From positions 65,552,911 through 65,616,910 of the forward strand of contig NC_090942.1 in NCBI RefSeq assembly GCF_040807025.1: a stretch of 64,000 bases of DNA, given 5' to 3'. Positions 20,341 through 34,500 of the stretch are shown here, piece after piece. The stretch comes from Struthio camelus. Its lineage: Eukaryota > Chordata > Aves > Struthioniformes > Struthionidae. Every line of letters starts with the position of its first letter. The first letter of the stretch is position 1. Below the pieces are notes generated by a model. The model worked only from the letters and a program-made list of their open reading frames with translations, made no database searches and had not been told where the DNA came from. The position numbers and the translations under genes were made by a program.

Positions 20341-23300
20341 ACATTGAAATATATTAAACTTTAGCATATTTTAAATATCAAAAAATGGGTCCATTTCTGA
20401 TTTTCTTTCTGGCATTTTCAAAGACATAGGAATTATGTATGCAGTCAAGTTTGTATGAAGTAGCTCAAGCAAGTGGAGCACTTTTTAGCCAATCAGGAAA
20501 GCTTCATTAGTTTTGTACAGTAACAATCAGTGATCAGAAGTAATCAAGGGCAGCAGGTACTGTGAGGTTCTTACTCCTGTGCTGTTGCAAGAAGCAAAGT
20601 GGCTCCTGTGGCCATCGGTGCTAACAAGAAAATAATAAATGACTATTACATTAAGTTGTTACGGGAAGATGTGAATGCGTTGGCCAATTTCACAAGTAAT
20701 GCTACATCTTCTCAAATGTATTGTGCGTTCCATTTCTTCTTGTAAGTTATTGCAGAAGAGATGAACAGAAGTTGTTTAAACATAAAACAAACCCAAACTT
20801 ACTGTTCTGTTAATCCAAGGTGCTAATCTGCAGACATGCATATGTTTGTGAATATGCACTGGTGTTTGCAGGACCATGGCCCTGAAGGATAATTTTAGTG
20901 GCAGGGTTGAGATCAGGGTACTAATACGGGAAGTTGAGAAATACATGTGACTTTGAAGTGACAAAAGTCGCAGAAAGCATCAGAGGACTTTGCCGAAAAA
21001 CTGGCTACATCTTTCCACTTCCCTTTTATTTTACCTTTTTGTTTGTTTGTTTGTTTTTATCCAAATTGGCACAGAATTCTGTATTTCCATCAAATAAAAT
21101 CTTGTCTGGTAACTAACTAAACAACTTGTTCATGAAAAATTAAAAAATAAATAAGTAAACTGTCAATTGTGGAATGTAAACTGATTAAACAAATAAAAAA
21201 AACATGTTGTGTGTTTTAAGCGGATGTGTCTGCTTATGTCAGGAGTGGGGCTGGGCACCTCTCACTGCCCCCCACCACAGGATGAAGGCTAAAGTGCGTC
21301 ACTGGAAGGTGGGTGGCTTCAGAGGCATGAGGTGTTGGAAAAGCTCTTTTTAAAACACTAATAATGACTAGATGTCTTCTGACTGGAAGCACTGTATAGA
21401 ATAATATTACAAACACAACCAGTATCTCAACCTGACTATTTATGAGGAGGTTTTCTGTCCATCGCAGAAGGGATTCCTGCTGGAGCTTTGGGAGTTTCAT
21501 GTACTCTAAAACCATTAATCCCTTTTGGAATTACTTAATGTGTACAAGTCTTGTGATTTGATTGAAAATTATAGAGATATTTAAATAATTTTTCCCCCTT
21601 TCACCCCAGTAAATAAACCATCAAACGCGAAATACATTCCTTCTGTTTTTCAGTGCTCTGTTGTCCCTAAGGATGTAAATGCTGTGCATTGGGGTAGCCA
21701 CTGAGGGCCAAGAAGTTTAAATTAACAGGCCTGAAACACCCAGGAGACAGGGCAGATTGGAGCAAAGTCAGATCACCTACTGTCTTCTGCATCAGCGCTC
21801 CCCAAGGTGCTGGCAGTGAAATCTCACGTGAGAAAAACACCAGCGTGTCAGGTCTCACCGGCTCACCTCCTGGGGCCGTCCAGGCTGCGGCCCCTCAGGC
21901 TTCAGGAAACCTGGTGTGCTCAACACTCACTTGATATGACTGCATCCTTCTTTCACTTGCTTCCTCTTGCCGACAGTGACAAATTAGATATACATTTTCT
22001 CCACCGTTTTGAATGCCCAGCTAGAGTCAGGCTGCAGGTGTCCCAGGTGGAATACCCAAAAGTCAGGGAATTCGTAACAAATGCAGAAGCTTAAAAGCTA
22101 TCCCAAACATATAACAAGAAATGAAGAGAGGTAGGGTCAAAACTGGTTTCAACTGTGCTAGCAGAGGGAAAGCAAAAGAGTAAATCAAAAAGAAAAGTAA
22201 AACTTTTACATTTAGCTAATCAGTGACTTCTACTTAAAATGTAGACAACAGATCTTTAAAAAGTGATTATTTTGTTGGGTTTGGCATTAAATATCAAAAC
22301 TATCTTTGGGTTGGCTCTTTCTACCTGATTTAGCAATTGTTCTTTTCAAGACAAGACAGTCAAATATCCAGATGCACCTGAAACATCCTGCTGCATGGCT
22401 TGTTTTTCTAGCTGATAGTTATTCTTGAGCTGAATATTTGTTAGCAACAGACTTTCAGTTGCAGTCACAGAAAGCAATACCCTGCAGTTCTTCTTAGGAC
22501 GGGGTCCTTCCTGCTACCAAAGGGGTGCCAGCTAAAATATCAACTGCAATTAGGAAGAAAATGAAGGCTATGAATGGAGGGGGGGAATTTTCAGTCAAAA
22601 ACTTCATCTCTGCTAGCATAAATTCCTTGATCGTTTCCCTTTTGCTAACACGTGGGGAAGTGAGAAATCAGTTCAATAGCACTGGGGCTGTACGAAACTT
22701 GGAGGATGTGCACATTTGTGCCAAACTTAGAGTGATACCCCTTGGAGAACCAGCATCTATAACCTGCCTGTTCCTGCAAAGAAATTCTGTAGGCCTAAAC
22801 AGAGAGCAGGAAGGAGAAAGGGCTGCTCAGTTGTTACCGAAGGTAGCAAACGCCCAAGCTGGAAGAAGTGCGAGACGGCTTGCAGTGACATGCTAGGCAC
22901 TGTGCAGGATTAAAACCCTTCCGTGAGCAGGAGACATCAAATCTTTTCTTCTCACCTGCTCCTGGCCTGCAGTCAGGCATGGCCATTCACGCCGCTGGTC
23001 GGCGCACACCTGCTTAGTGAAACTTCTCTGGTTCAAGCAAATGACAGCGATAGGGACTGCTGGGATCTTCTCTCTCTGCCATCAGCAGAAGCAGTGTGAT
23101 CCATCAGGGCTAAAAGTGGACGTCTCCAGAGCTCGGTTTGTGGTGGGGCAGAAGCAGGTGTCCTCTTTCACTGCAGAGGTGGGAGAGGAAGCACCAGGAA
23201 CATGACCGCAGGGGCATGGGGCTCAGCTGCGGTTTTATCAGGAGGGAGGAAGAAGGGTGTGAAAAGGGAGGACAAAAAAGCCAGCTGCTTTTTGCAAGTG

Positions 23301-26300
23301 ACAACACATGGGCAGTAGCAAGGAGGCTGCCACAGCACAAGAGACATTTAGCCAGCATAGGGCAGTGTGGAAAGGCTTGAGCTACAGAAAGCAAGGGGCT
23401 GACTTCAGGAAAGATTTGTGCATAAAACTCCAGATTTGAGGTAGCCACGCAAGAGTTGAAATTTAATCATGAGCTGCACCATCATTCCCTGCGGCATCTG
23501 GGCTGTTGCAGGCTCACTGTTGCTTTCCAAGCTGCTACTCCTGCCGGCACAGAGGGGAGACACCGCATGGGTGCCGTGCCGCTGTGTGGGAGCTTGCTGT
23601 CCAGCCAGCCGAAGTGGATACGGGGCAACAGAAAGGAAGACTCATTAACTGTAGTTCCCCACTAAGGAAGTGGGGCATGGGGGCGTTTAAATAATTTTTT
23701 TGACATGGCAAAAACTGCTGATGGCAGCGTAAGGACTTGCTGCGTCCTCGTTAAGGCGTCTCAGCAGCGAACACCAGGGTTCAGCCCTCCTTTCGCTGAT
23801 CCACCCTCCCAGCTGGTGGCTGGGCTGAGCACCCACCTCTGGCAGCTCAAGCAGTTTGGGAATGAGACAGGAGCTCTGGTCTCTGACGGTCCCACTCCAT
23901 TTTAAATCAGCATCAGCACCTTCATACAAAGATACTGTCATCTACCCAAGACTGTGCCTTGTTTTGAAGGAAAGTAACTCCTGTTTTAGGAAGGAAAGGA
24001 ATGAATATTTTGCAGATTAGGTCTAGGAGAGAGAAATCTACCCAACAGTTTCCTCTGCAATACAGTGGGACATCAGCAGGCTGAATGGAGGGACAAGGGG
24101 CAAAATTCATGTTCTTCAGAGCAGCGAAATCCCTTACGCTGCCGGTGAGCAGCAGCCCAACTGCTAATGCTTTGTGCCCGCCCAGGAGCAAGGACCCACT
24201 CGTGCTGAAAGGCAGCTGCTCCCTTTCAGAGGCAGGGTAATCTCATGGTGACCTTTCTTGTCAGAAGCACGGGATAACTGAAACAGACTGGAGCTGCATG
24301 GGGTGAGGACTCCAGTAATGAAATGCTTTCATAGCCAGACACTCATTATTCCATTACATTATCGGGCTCCTCCCCAGGGGCCATCAAAAGAGTGAAGGCT
24401 GAGCTCTTCTCTTTTCCTGCCGAGACCAACCACACCACCTAACAAGCTGCCTTTACTGAAATTCTCTTTCCCTCCCTGCTCGGGGGAAGGATGGCTTTGC
24501 AAATTTGCATTGAATAAAGGTGGAAGAACTATGCCAGCTTGGCTATGATTTTATCAGCCTGCTGCTGACATCAAGCAAGCCAGTGAACCTGTTCCCATGC
24601 ACTGTAAATCCTGCGTCACTCCTTTGACATCAGGAGACTGCACTAGAGTAAATTTGCTCAGATTATAGTACAGCCCGTCTTGAGGGCTTCAGTCCCAGCT
24701 CCTCTTTTCAGAAGGACAAGTAAGCAAAATTGGTGAATATGTGCTGGAAAGATATGAGGTGGAATAACAGGGCCCTGCCCTGCCAGCTGGATGCGCTCTT
24801 TGCACTTGGTGCCAGTGCAGCGTCTGCTAATGCCCGCACTGGCAGTGATTTATTGCTAAACCACAGACAAGGAAACAGTGTCTCAGGGGACAGAAAGAGA
24901 GCGAGAGACTGGTGATCTGCAGGGAGTAGCTGCAGAAAGCCTGCTCAAACCCAGGAGGAGTGTCCTTGCTTTGCTGTGCAGCACACCCGGGGAGCCTCTG
25001 GCTGCGATGCTCCTGTTTGCCAGCGCACCCGGCCACGAGCAGCGGAGGCTGCCGACCCTGCGCAGTGCAGCCCTGGTGCCCAGGTCCCCAGCATACCTGG
25101 ACCACGCTCTTTCTGCTGTACTGTACCCGCTGCTGAAGTGCAAAGGCTGCCTGCTAACTGCTTCCATGTAAGGAACCACACTTTCCCTTTGATTGCTTAA
25201 TTCTCTGCAATTTCTTGTGGTCCTCAGCTTACCCGTTGGTCTCAGTTCTAAAATTCAGAGTGCCCATCCCTGGCAGCAAGGGCCTTAAGCTGGCTGGTGA
25301 GGTTCAAGCCTGCGTTAGCAGTGCTAATGAAGTCCTCTGGAAGGGCTCAGCTGTGCATTGGGAGGTCAGTTGCTGGTCTCAGGGCATGCCCAGCAGCGTC
25401 ACACAAGGTGGCCAGCAGACACACTCAGGAGGGAGATCACAGATTGAGTCCAGGCCATCATCTCCCCCGACTCTTCGCCTTGAAGCTAACCCTTCCAGTC
25501 AAAGGTGGTGGTGGTGGTGAATATGAGAAGCATTCAACTGGAGAACTGGAGGCACTAGGGCTCTCGCTTTGGCTTTTGCTGACTTTTCATGGTAATGCTC
25601 AAAATGCATGCCAGCAACTTTTCAGACATAGCGGGAGAAATAAACCCTGCCATAAGGAGCATGCAATGTGAAAAAGCAGAGGCAGCCAAAAGGTGAGAGA
25701 AGGGAATAAAATATGCAGGCAAAGCCTTCATAGCGACAGTAGGCACATGGAGTTGGCCATATATGTTTGATACTGCTACGCACAGAAAACCTCTAAGTAC
25801 CTCAATGTCTTCTGATGACTAAATAAAATTTAAATGAATGCACACACATATGCACACATGCAGACACACATACACCCTCCACTGGTAGGTAAAACATAAA
25901 ACAAAATTGAATTTCCATCTTCACAGCAAGGCAAATTTCCTCATTTTTCTATTGTGTTACCTCACCAGCCTCCTACAAACTTGTCAGAGAGAAAAGGAGG
26001 TTGAAAATGATACCAGGTGTTCTGTGAATTGAATAAAGTCTAGATTTTCACTTTCACGTTCAATGTGTCTCCAACAGTCCACAGTTTCTGCTTCATTTAA
26101 CCTAGCTCATTCCCATTGGGAATTTTCTACCCATCATGTTTGTGACAAAAATACCGTGTGCTGAGGCTTATAAGGAGCTTTCAGACAGAACAAGTAACTG
26201 CTGAGTCCTCCCTTTCTTTCCTTAAGTCGGATAGATGTTGTGCATGGCCTAGCATTTCTGTGCTCTTCCCAGCTACCAATTTTCACAATTAAAAATCAAA

Positions 26301-29079
26301 ATATTTTTGAGACGTCTAATGCTCCATCAAATTTGTTTGCAAATACCCCAGAGGATTCAAAGGTTGATGGGGACACATGGACAGACATAAAGTGACAGAA
26401 TTCTCATTTCCTTAAGAAACCAGGCTAAAAATATATATTCAGAGTTCAGCTTTTTCCATGAAGATACACACTTTCCCAGGAGGCCCAGTGAAGTCAGCGG
26501 ACGCAGCTGGCAGCAGCTCTGTGTCCTAGGAGACACCTTTGCTATCACAGCACTTATTGCCATTCTTGCTAAAGGTGCATCGTGTCGGCTCTTTCTTTCA
26601 GCTTTGCAATTGCTGAGATCTTTGCCCTGGGTCTTGAGCCCTAGATAGGAGCTGGCCAGGGAGGATAATACAGAAACATTCATAGCCAGAATGGAGATCC
26701 ATATTGTTTGAGGTAGGATTTGAATACTCCCAAGCTAAGTGTGGGAACTTAAAACACATTTGCAGATATGGGAAGACACCATGGAGGAAGATGCATCTCA
26801 AGATGGGGAGTCAGCTACCCTTGCCTCGCAACTCTAGCTGTAACAGTGACGTCTTGAATCGCCTTGCAGGAAACCTTGCAACCCACCTGCCTGCCTTGAT
26901 TTACCTACCAGTAAGCAGTGATAGCAGGCAACCAACTGCAAGAGCTTATTGTGAAGGCTATGAAGGTAGTGCTGATACAGATGCTCTCAGGTGTCGTTGT
27001 TCAGTGATGGCGTTACTAGTTCAGGTGGCATAGTCCCAGTCAGTATAAAACAGTCTTGGACCCACCTTTTTGTCATGTTGCCAATAACAACAAATTAATT
27101 GGCCAGCCTTGCAACTTCTCTACAGATCTGGATTTGAGTCACACATTTATTAGAAATGCATTCACCTATTCTTGAACAGAGAATGTGGATATACGGCCCA
27201 GGGGCTCACAGGACTTGATAAGGGGGGGCATGGAAGGTCAGGCATTAGGTTCACTGACTGACATGTGTGGCAAGACAGCAGGATGGACAGACGGCAATGC
27301 CCTTTCCCAGTCAGTACAGAAGTGCTCTGGCCTCCAGGAGGTTTTCTCTATGTGCACTGTGGTTGGCTCTTGATTGTTCTGTCAGACCTTTGCTGGCAAG
27401 TACTTAAATTGAGAAAGTTCATCCCATAAAATTTAAGGAAGAAGAGAGAGGATAGAAAAATGAAAAGCAATTTATTTTTCTTCTAGCACCTCTCCCTTTC
27501 TCATTTTCTCCTGAAGCGTCAGCACCTTAAATAAAAAGCCTTTTATTGCCTTACCGCTGTCTGCATTCAGTCACAAATAGCACATGCTGTTGCAAACAAG
27601 CAAAGGTCTTAGCTAGCAAGCTTTACCCTGAAGGGTGTCACCTCTGTGTGGAGTCCTTTATTCTCCTTCCTATCTCATTTCTCCTTTGCTGTCACATTCA
27701 CTCCTGCCAGTTCTGAAAATACTCTCCTTTTGCTTGTAGAGATCAGAGGAGGTTGAGGGCAAACCCTGTTCCTGAGGGTTTGCTATTCAGCTTCCATCCC
27801 ACAAAGAGAGTGGGCAGGAGGAAGCACGTTACTAAGGTCCAGATTATCATGGTTCATTTCTGAGTTTGTAAACCATACTGAAGGCTCTCAATGTATCTTT
27901 GTCCCTGCTTCTTCCTGGGAAGACTGGCTAGAAAGGGATTTCATGCAAATTCACCTTTCTGGAGAGCCTCCGTATAGCAGGGTGAGAGTGTCAGAGACCG
28001 GAAACTCCTCTCAGAAAAAGAAACATCTCGTCTCCTTGTTGCCCTGGGCAGAATAAGGGTGTCCTACTGTCATACAGGAGGAGGAGGAACTGCGATCCTG
28101 CATGGGATCTGCAGCCAGTCAGACTGCTGGGCTAACAGGACACTCCTAACAGCAAATACTAAATCAAAAATGCCAGTTATAATATTGGGGCAGGATATTA
28201 TTCTCCAACTTCCCGTTTTGTTCGTTCTTTATGGATTCAGCAGAGTTTTGTTTTTTTAAAGACAAAACTCTCTGTTTTCCCTTTGCTTACCTTACTGAGA
28301 AATGCAACTGGCTACCTTGGTATTCCAACTATATTTGCAGTAATAACACTGAATAATTGACTTGGTAAATGCAAACTTGCATATTGAAAGGAAAAGGAGC
28401 TTCAATTTTTTGGGTGAATAAAAAGTAGAAAGGAGCTGGTCCAGCTCAAAAAGGTAATGACTAGTAACCTCTCCCAAGTTGGAACTAAATCCAAGCACCC
28501 CTCTCTGCCCTAATTCTCTCTCACATAGTAATTCACACATACATGCATGCACATAACATATTAACCCCTCATTCATTTAATGGAACCTACTTTATTTCAA
28601 GGGGTGAATTTTTCTTTTAGCCATTTGGCAAAGTGTACCAAAGACTTCACAAATTCATCTATGACATGCAGAATTTTTTTCCAGGCCAAAATGAACATTT
28701 GGTATAGGAACTGAGCTGATAAAAATAGTGGTGTTGGATGAGGATATTTTTGATATGCCCAGAGAGGAAACGCTCATAAATGTTTCCATCAGGTGTGCAG
28801 TGTGACTATAAAATGTTTCAAATATATTTTCATGCATTTTGCAGCTGAAAAAAAACCCCTTACATTTGTCAGCATTTATTTTACCAGTGACAGAAAGGAT
28901 GATCTGTTGTTGGACTAAACAGTATGGATTAAAGCTAGGGACAGGAATTGCTTTGATATATTGAGGTGTTTCTTTACAGGTGTAACATAGTTAACTATAA
29001 CCTGGCACATGCCATATTTGAATGCTTAACAGCTGATATGCGGCAACAGCTTGAAAATCTACTGCCAGCTCTTCATGAA

Positions 29080-29122
29080 TGTATTTCTATTTACTTCCAT
29101 GAGCTGAGGATCAGGCCCAAGG
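29080..29122. repeat. Ancient amniote repeat relic (possible)
   Basis: TTTACTTCCATGAGCTGAGG followed by ATCAGGCCC resembles the recurrent 'GACTTCAATGGGAGCTGAGG...ATCAGGCCC' motif. The segment is short and decayed. Confidence 0.35.
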
Positions 29123-30609
29123 GCTTTTAAATATGGATGGCTCCGAACTCCTCTGTGTTTCTGTTTTGCTTGGTGCAACATCAACACCAAGCTTGGTGCA
29201 GCAGCTGCCTGAGCGGCTACCTGTCAAGAAGAAAGTAACAGCTTCCTAACCCCACGCAAGACCATCCCTGAGGTTACCAAAGCATCTGATGTGCCCAAGA
29301 GACTCTGGATCACTGTCAGAGAGTTCAGCTTCATCACATCCCTGGCAGCCCCCAGGGTTGGCCTGTGTGGGGACTGGTGTTTGCCATGGGAAACCGTCTA
29401 CATTATCTCCACTGAGAGGTTTCCCCTCACAAGGGTAATGCTCTGCTGACCCTTTTTGGGCTGACCATACCATTTTGTGGTAACCGAGCCACATTAAATG
29501 GCCAGACTCTAGAAAAGAACCCTGCAATTGAAATAGGACTTTCTTGAGCTATTTAAACCTTTCTCTGAAAATAATGGGCAGAAATCTATGAGAACAATCT
29601 GCTCCAGATTTATCCATCGCTCATTATGAGAGTCAAATTTAATTTGAGTGTTCTTATTGTACATATTTTTATTGTTCTCTGTTTGCTTAATGAGTGTTGC
29701 AGTTGTAGTAATAAGATCATTGGTAATACGAAACAGATTTGCTGAATGATGAGAAGATAATTAGATGATATCTTGAGAGTGATTTGTGTTCAAGACACAG
29801 TAACTCTGTCATGGAGTAAATAAACTGTGTGAGAGAAGATATCAATGGCCATTAGCCTAAGATACACTTATTACCAAATTAACAGGATATACACTTAATT
29901 ACAGGGAAATATCTGGTGACTGAAACTTGATTCAGGCTGTTTAGCCTGCTTGCAAGTCTGTAGGAGAAAGTCCTGCTCAGTGAGTGTGCTGGCCAGGAGG
30001 ACGGGGATACAGCAGTGGAGGCAGGAACCAGGTAGTGGCGTGTCTCCATCGGGGAGGATGCAGTGCACTTCCTCAACTTGCTGTGCTAGTTTCACGTTCA
30101 GTGCGAACTGTGAGGTTTTGACAGGTCTGAGCAATTAAACTGAATATTCAGAGAGCCTTCTGCCTTTCAAGGGCTCCGCTTTATATCTTGCCCAGTTCCA
30201 GTCACCCATGCGTAGCGATAACAAAAGCCTGATGGCACAACGACAGCAGGGGTGCTTCCCTATCAAAGCCAGACTTTTAAGATCACGTTGTCCTTTCTAA
30301 ACCAATACTTACTCTTCAGAATCAACATAAGTACAAGAAATCTGCTGCTGTCACTCAGATCTGTGGAGCTGACTTGGACAAAGCATTCAGGTAGCCGCGA
30401 CCCTACAGATCCAGTGGCTGCCATGGCATGCCCACTTCTCCTGAATAAAACAGCCAAGCCAAGTCGTTGCCCTTTTTCTCTCTCCTTTCTTGGATGTGGA
30501 GATGATTATGAACCTAATCACATGCTGGAGGTGACAATCTCAAGTGAATACATGGCTATCTATGTCCTACCATTTTGATGAAGTGATGGCAGCTAGCGTA
30601 AATGCACAC

Positions 30610-31580
30610 AAACATATACACAGATGTCCGGCTTTTCCTCTGTCAGCCAAATGAACCCTATCCAAATGGCCTGTATTTTCAGTATGGATGTCAAGTTTTA
30701 CCAGCTTTCTCAATGCCTTTGATGGTCTGTGTAATATGTTTCAGGCTCTTTGTTTACACTTTTCAGTCCCTGAAGGATCTTCACATATCCATTTTACTCC
30801 TAGCTAATAATGAAAGCTCTTCCATAATTTTTAGTAGGAATTGGTAATATGACTATGCTCTGCTAATAGTGTTACTTATTTTCTCCATGCTGTCATCCTC
30901 AGCTATATCTCTGGCAATCATAGGCCACATTTTGTCCAAAGTAGGCAGGAATCTTTCATTGGTTGTTTTTCTAAATCAGACTGTCACACAGGAAATCTGG
31001 TTCTATGATGCACCTACTGCATTTACACACAGGTAGCTGGAAGTAGGCCCAGGGCCCCAATCTGTCTGCCAAGGATGCATTTACCTGAAAACAATATTTG
31101 CCTTCCCAGGAGGAACTGGCTTGACTGTCTTAGTGAGTATTACATGGCCAATTTCACCAAACACTGTTTTCTGTGAATTAAAGCCAAAACCTCTTCATTT
31201 ACTAGAACATGCTGACATCAAGTTTTCATGGGTATCAGTGACATAGAAGTCATTGTTTTCCAGCTTGGAGCACGGCTTTGCAACAACACTATTAGTGTCC
31301 TTGGAGGTGTAAGCGCATAACTTGACTCTTGTACTTTGATTCACGGGAACAGTGTTCCCTAATCAACTCCCTCACTTTCTCAGACTCTGTATTAATATTG
31401 ACATTGCACAGCCATTAAACTTTGTCGTGAAGTAGTGCTCCAGGTGGCTTCTGCAAGCGGTTAGGTTAGATGCCAATGTCTCTATGATAGTGACCTTTCC
31501 AAGGAATCATTACACCTTTTCCTTGTTTATCTGGACAGGCCCTCATCTATGATCTCACTTATGATCTGTTCATTTGACTT
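30610..31580 (-). pseudogene. Possible decayed coding relic of unknown origin
   Basis: Read on the minus strand, one frame runs from about 31340 down to 30840 with only about five stop codons. That is fewer than expected for DNA this rich in A and T. Some stretches between the stops look protein-like (for example a charged, Met/Asp/Glu-rich stretch near 30870-30930). Further right (31340-31440) a different minus frame is open, so a frameshift would be needed. I do not recognise a family; an old retroelement or processed gene copy are both possible. Chance is a serious alternative. Confidence 0.15.
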
Positions 31581-34500
31581 TCCATGTTAATGTTATTTAT
31601 TCATATATTATTTCCATTATCTAGAATTTACATTTTTGTTTATTTAGCTTTGTCCTGATAGTCCTGGCACTGGAAGATATTCTTTTTCTTCACAAAAATG
31701 AATATGTTCATACATGTTCTATGTTCCTCCAGCCAGTGACCCTATTATGATCCCCTGTTAGCCTCTGATTCAAGGACATCTTTCCTACAGGAAAGAAATG
31801 CAGGGAGGAGGTGGTAGTATGAGGGTAAGGGAGGGGGACTCTTCCACGTCTATTCTGTATTCATTGGAGACCTTTCCTGGGTGCTATTACAAATTATGTC
31901 TTTTCCAATGTATTTCCAACTTATTTTCCAATTTTGTTCACATACTTCCTTTTGTTAATAAGCTTATCACTTTCCCTTCTAAGGTTTCCCTATTTACTTT
32001 CTACTATGTGTGATTCTGCTATGGGAGTCTTCTAGAAGTATTTTTGGCAACACATTTGCTTCTGTTTTAACAGTTAAAAAGATAATTATCCTATTTACTT
32101 CCAGTTTGACCATCCATTCGTCTTTGACTGCTGTGTTGTACATTTTTGCTATATAATTTTCATTTGAGCAATGTCCTTGTTTTCTTTATCCGTCCTGTAT
32201 ACTCCTTCACACATTTTTGTAACGCAATGGACATTATCCCAATTTATCTTAATTGCTACAGCATGCATAATTCCAAAAGCTGTTTCTGCATATCTGCAAA
32301 GACTTGCTTCTCAAGTCTCCTTTCTTCTAGAATTTTGGATCCTCCACATCTATAATGTCAGAGCCCTGTTCATTCTCTCTAAGCTTCACTGTGCACTGGG
32401 TGATTTCTGTTGCTTGGCAAAGTCTATATTCTCTGTTAATTCTTAATTGTAAATCTTCTGTTAATGGTTTAACTGCTTCATTCTTTCAGTCAGTGTATTT
32501 TCTTAATTTACTTTACTCCAGGTGCCTTATGATATTCAGTATTGCAATTACTTTTCCCATCTGTTCTTAGACAGGGAAAACAAGAAATTCAATTAACTAA
32601 GATGTCATATAAATGGAGACAATAATATCTCTGCATTTAGAGGGACAGCTAACAAGTAGTAGGTAATAACTGTGGCTCAGACTGCTTTTATTTAATGTAA
32701 AATAAAACATTGTTCTAATCTAGCCTAGTCAAGGCCCAGAGTCTTACACTGCCCTCAGCATCATCTCACCATAGATCCCTAAAGCAGCAAATTAAGTGAA
32801 AAAAATGTCAAAACAACGCTAAAAGCAAAGTCACAGCCTTTGAACTGACACCAGATCACAATGTGATACGACTTCAAAGCAAATACACTGTATGTAGTGA
32901 AAATACCTACATGGAATTCAAAAGCAATGACTGTGTCATAATTAGTGTATAACTTAGTAACACACAACAGCATTTTTTAGCACTATATCACTTAGTAACT
33001 TTCTGGAAGATAAATGCAACATAAACCTGAATAAAAAACAAGCTAGCCACAGAAATTGTTGAAAATACATTTGCTGAAAATGCTACAGAGTTTATATAGA
33101 GAACATGTTTGGAAAAACTCTCAGATGTCTTCCAGAACCTAAGGAAATAGTATATGCGATACAACAGACAGATCTGTGACTCCAGCAGCTGAGAGGGGAA
33201 CACGCCACTTTTTCTAGTGGACAGAGACAAAGATGACCTTTGAAATAACGGAAACGTAAGAAATAATAAAAAACCAGAACATCAGGCTTTCTTCTAATTT
33301 AACTAATTAAAAAAATCAAAGCATAGTCATGCATTCACCTGAAAACATTAAGAACTCTATTTCATAGACAGTTGAGATGGCCAGTAAGAATTTATATGCA
33401 AAATTCATTGTCAGTCTTAGATGCAGGATTTATCTTTTGGCAGGGGCTGAACTAGATCAATTTGTAGCAACTGAGCATTACGATACTTCTCCTAAGTGGT
33501 CACATTTTGTGCTCTGAAATCCGAGTCAAGTTAATATTCTAGCTTCTATGGTGGCAAAAATACTTTGCTGCTGAAGAAGCGTGGGAGTGGTTCTTCATTA
33601 CAGTGATGGATTTACTCATCTCGCCTTCGACTGCGACCGATTGTATTGTCCCCCAACTCCACCTAAGGACAAGAATAAAAGAATTTGTCTTCACAAAGCA
33701 TTGGCACTGACTTTGGAAGAAGTGAAACTTTGAGCAAACGCAGTAATGTGCTGGGTATGCGATCTAAGAGGTCAGCCAGATGTGTTCGGTGGGCCATGGT
33801 GATGCACACAATTGAGTTAAAACAAAATGAAAATAGAAGCATTTAATAGGAAACCAACTGGGAATCTCTCTTTCTTTCAGACTGTGGCTGTTGCTCTTTG
33901 ATTACAATTGCCCAAGGCCCCATTCCATCTGGTCCATAGATTAGTATGTCACTGCCTCAATGAAAAATGAATCATTGCTGCTGATATATTAGTAGTTTTC
34001 AGGGGCTGTTACGAACATAGTGTCAGCTGGCTATAGGACGTAACAAGGATGGTATATAAGAGCAGATGGATTTTCAGGTAGGTGATGTTTTAACATAAAC
34101 TGGCATAGCAGTATGGAACATCACATTTCTCGGCATACTGAAATCAAGAAATAGTGTAAAAGCCTTAATTTCCTACCCTCCCTCATCCAGCTGTAAAGCA
34201 GGGATAAACGGAGAGAACACATTTATGTCTTTTTTTATTAAACAACGAGCATAGTTTTAATTTATCCACTCTGAGGTTCTCTATGTGGAAGTGAAGATAT
34301 CTGCTTGCAAATTTAAGCCCAGAAGAAGTTATCCATTACCACAGCGTTGGATGACAGTTACCTCACTTCCAAATGGATATTGCTTAGAGAGCTATTCACA
34401 TCCCAGGAGCACTTCTGTATTGTGCATTTGGTCTCTCTCTTTCTCTCTCCCTACCTATATTAAACTACTTTGTATGAAGAGTCCCTTAATATGTAGCAGC

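Noticed and set aside
32140..32570. Three overlapping + strand frames of about 70-90 codons
   Set aside because: T-rich DNA producing hydrophobic random peptides. They overlap in several frames with no shared signal.
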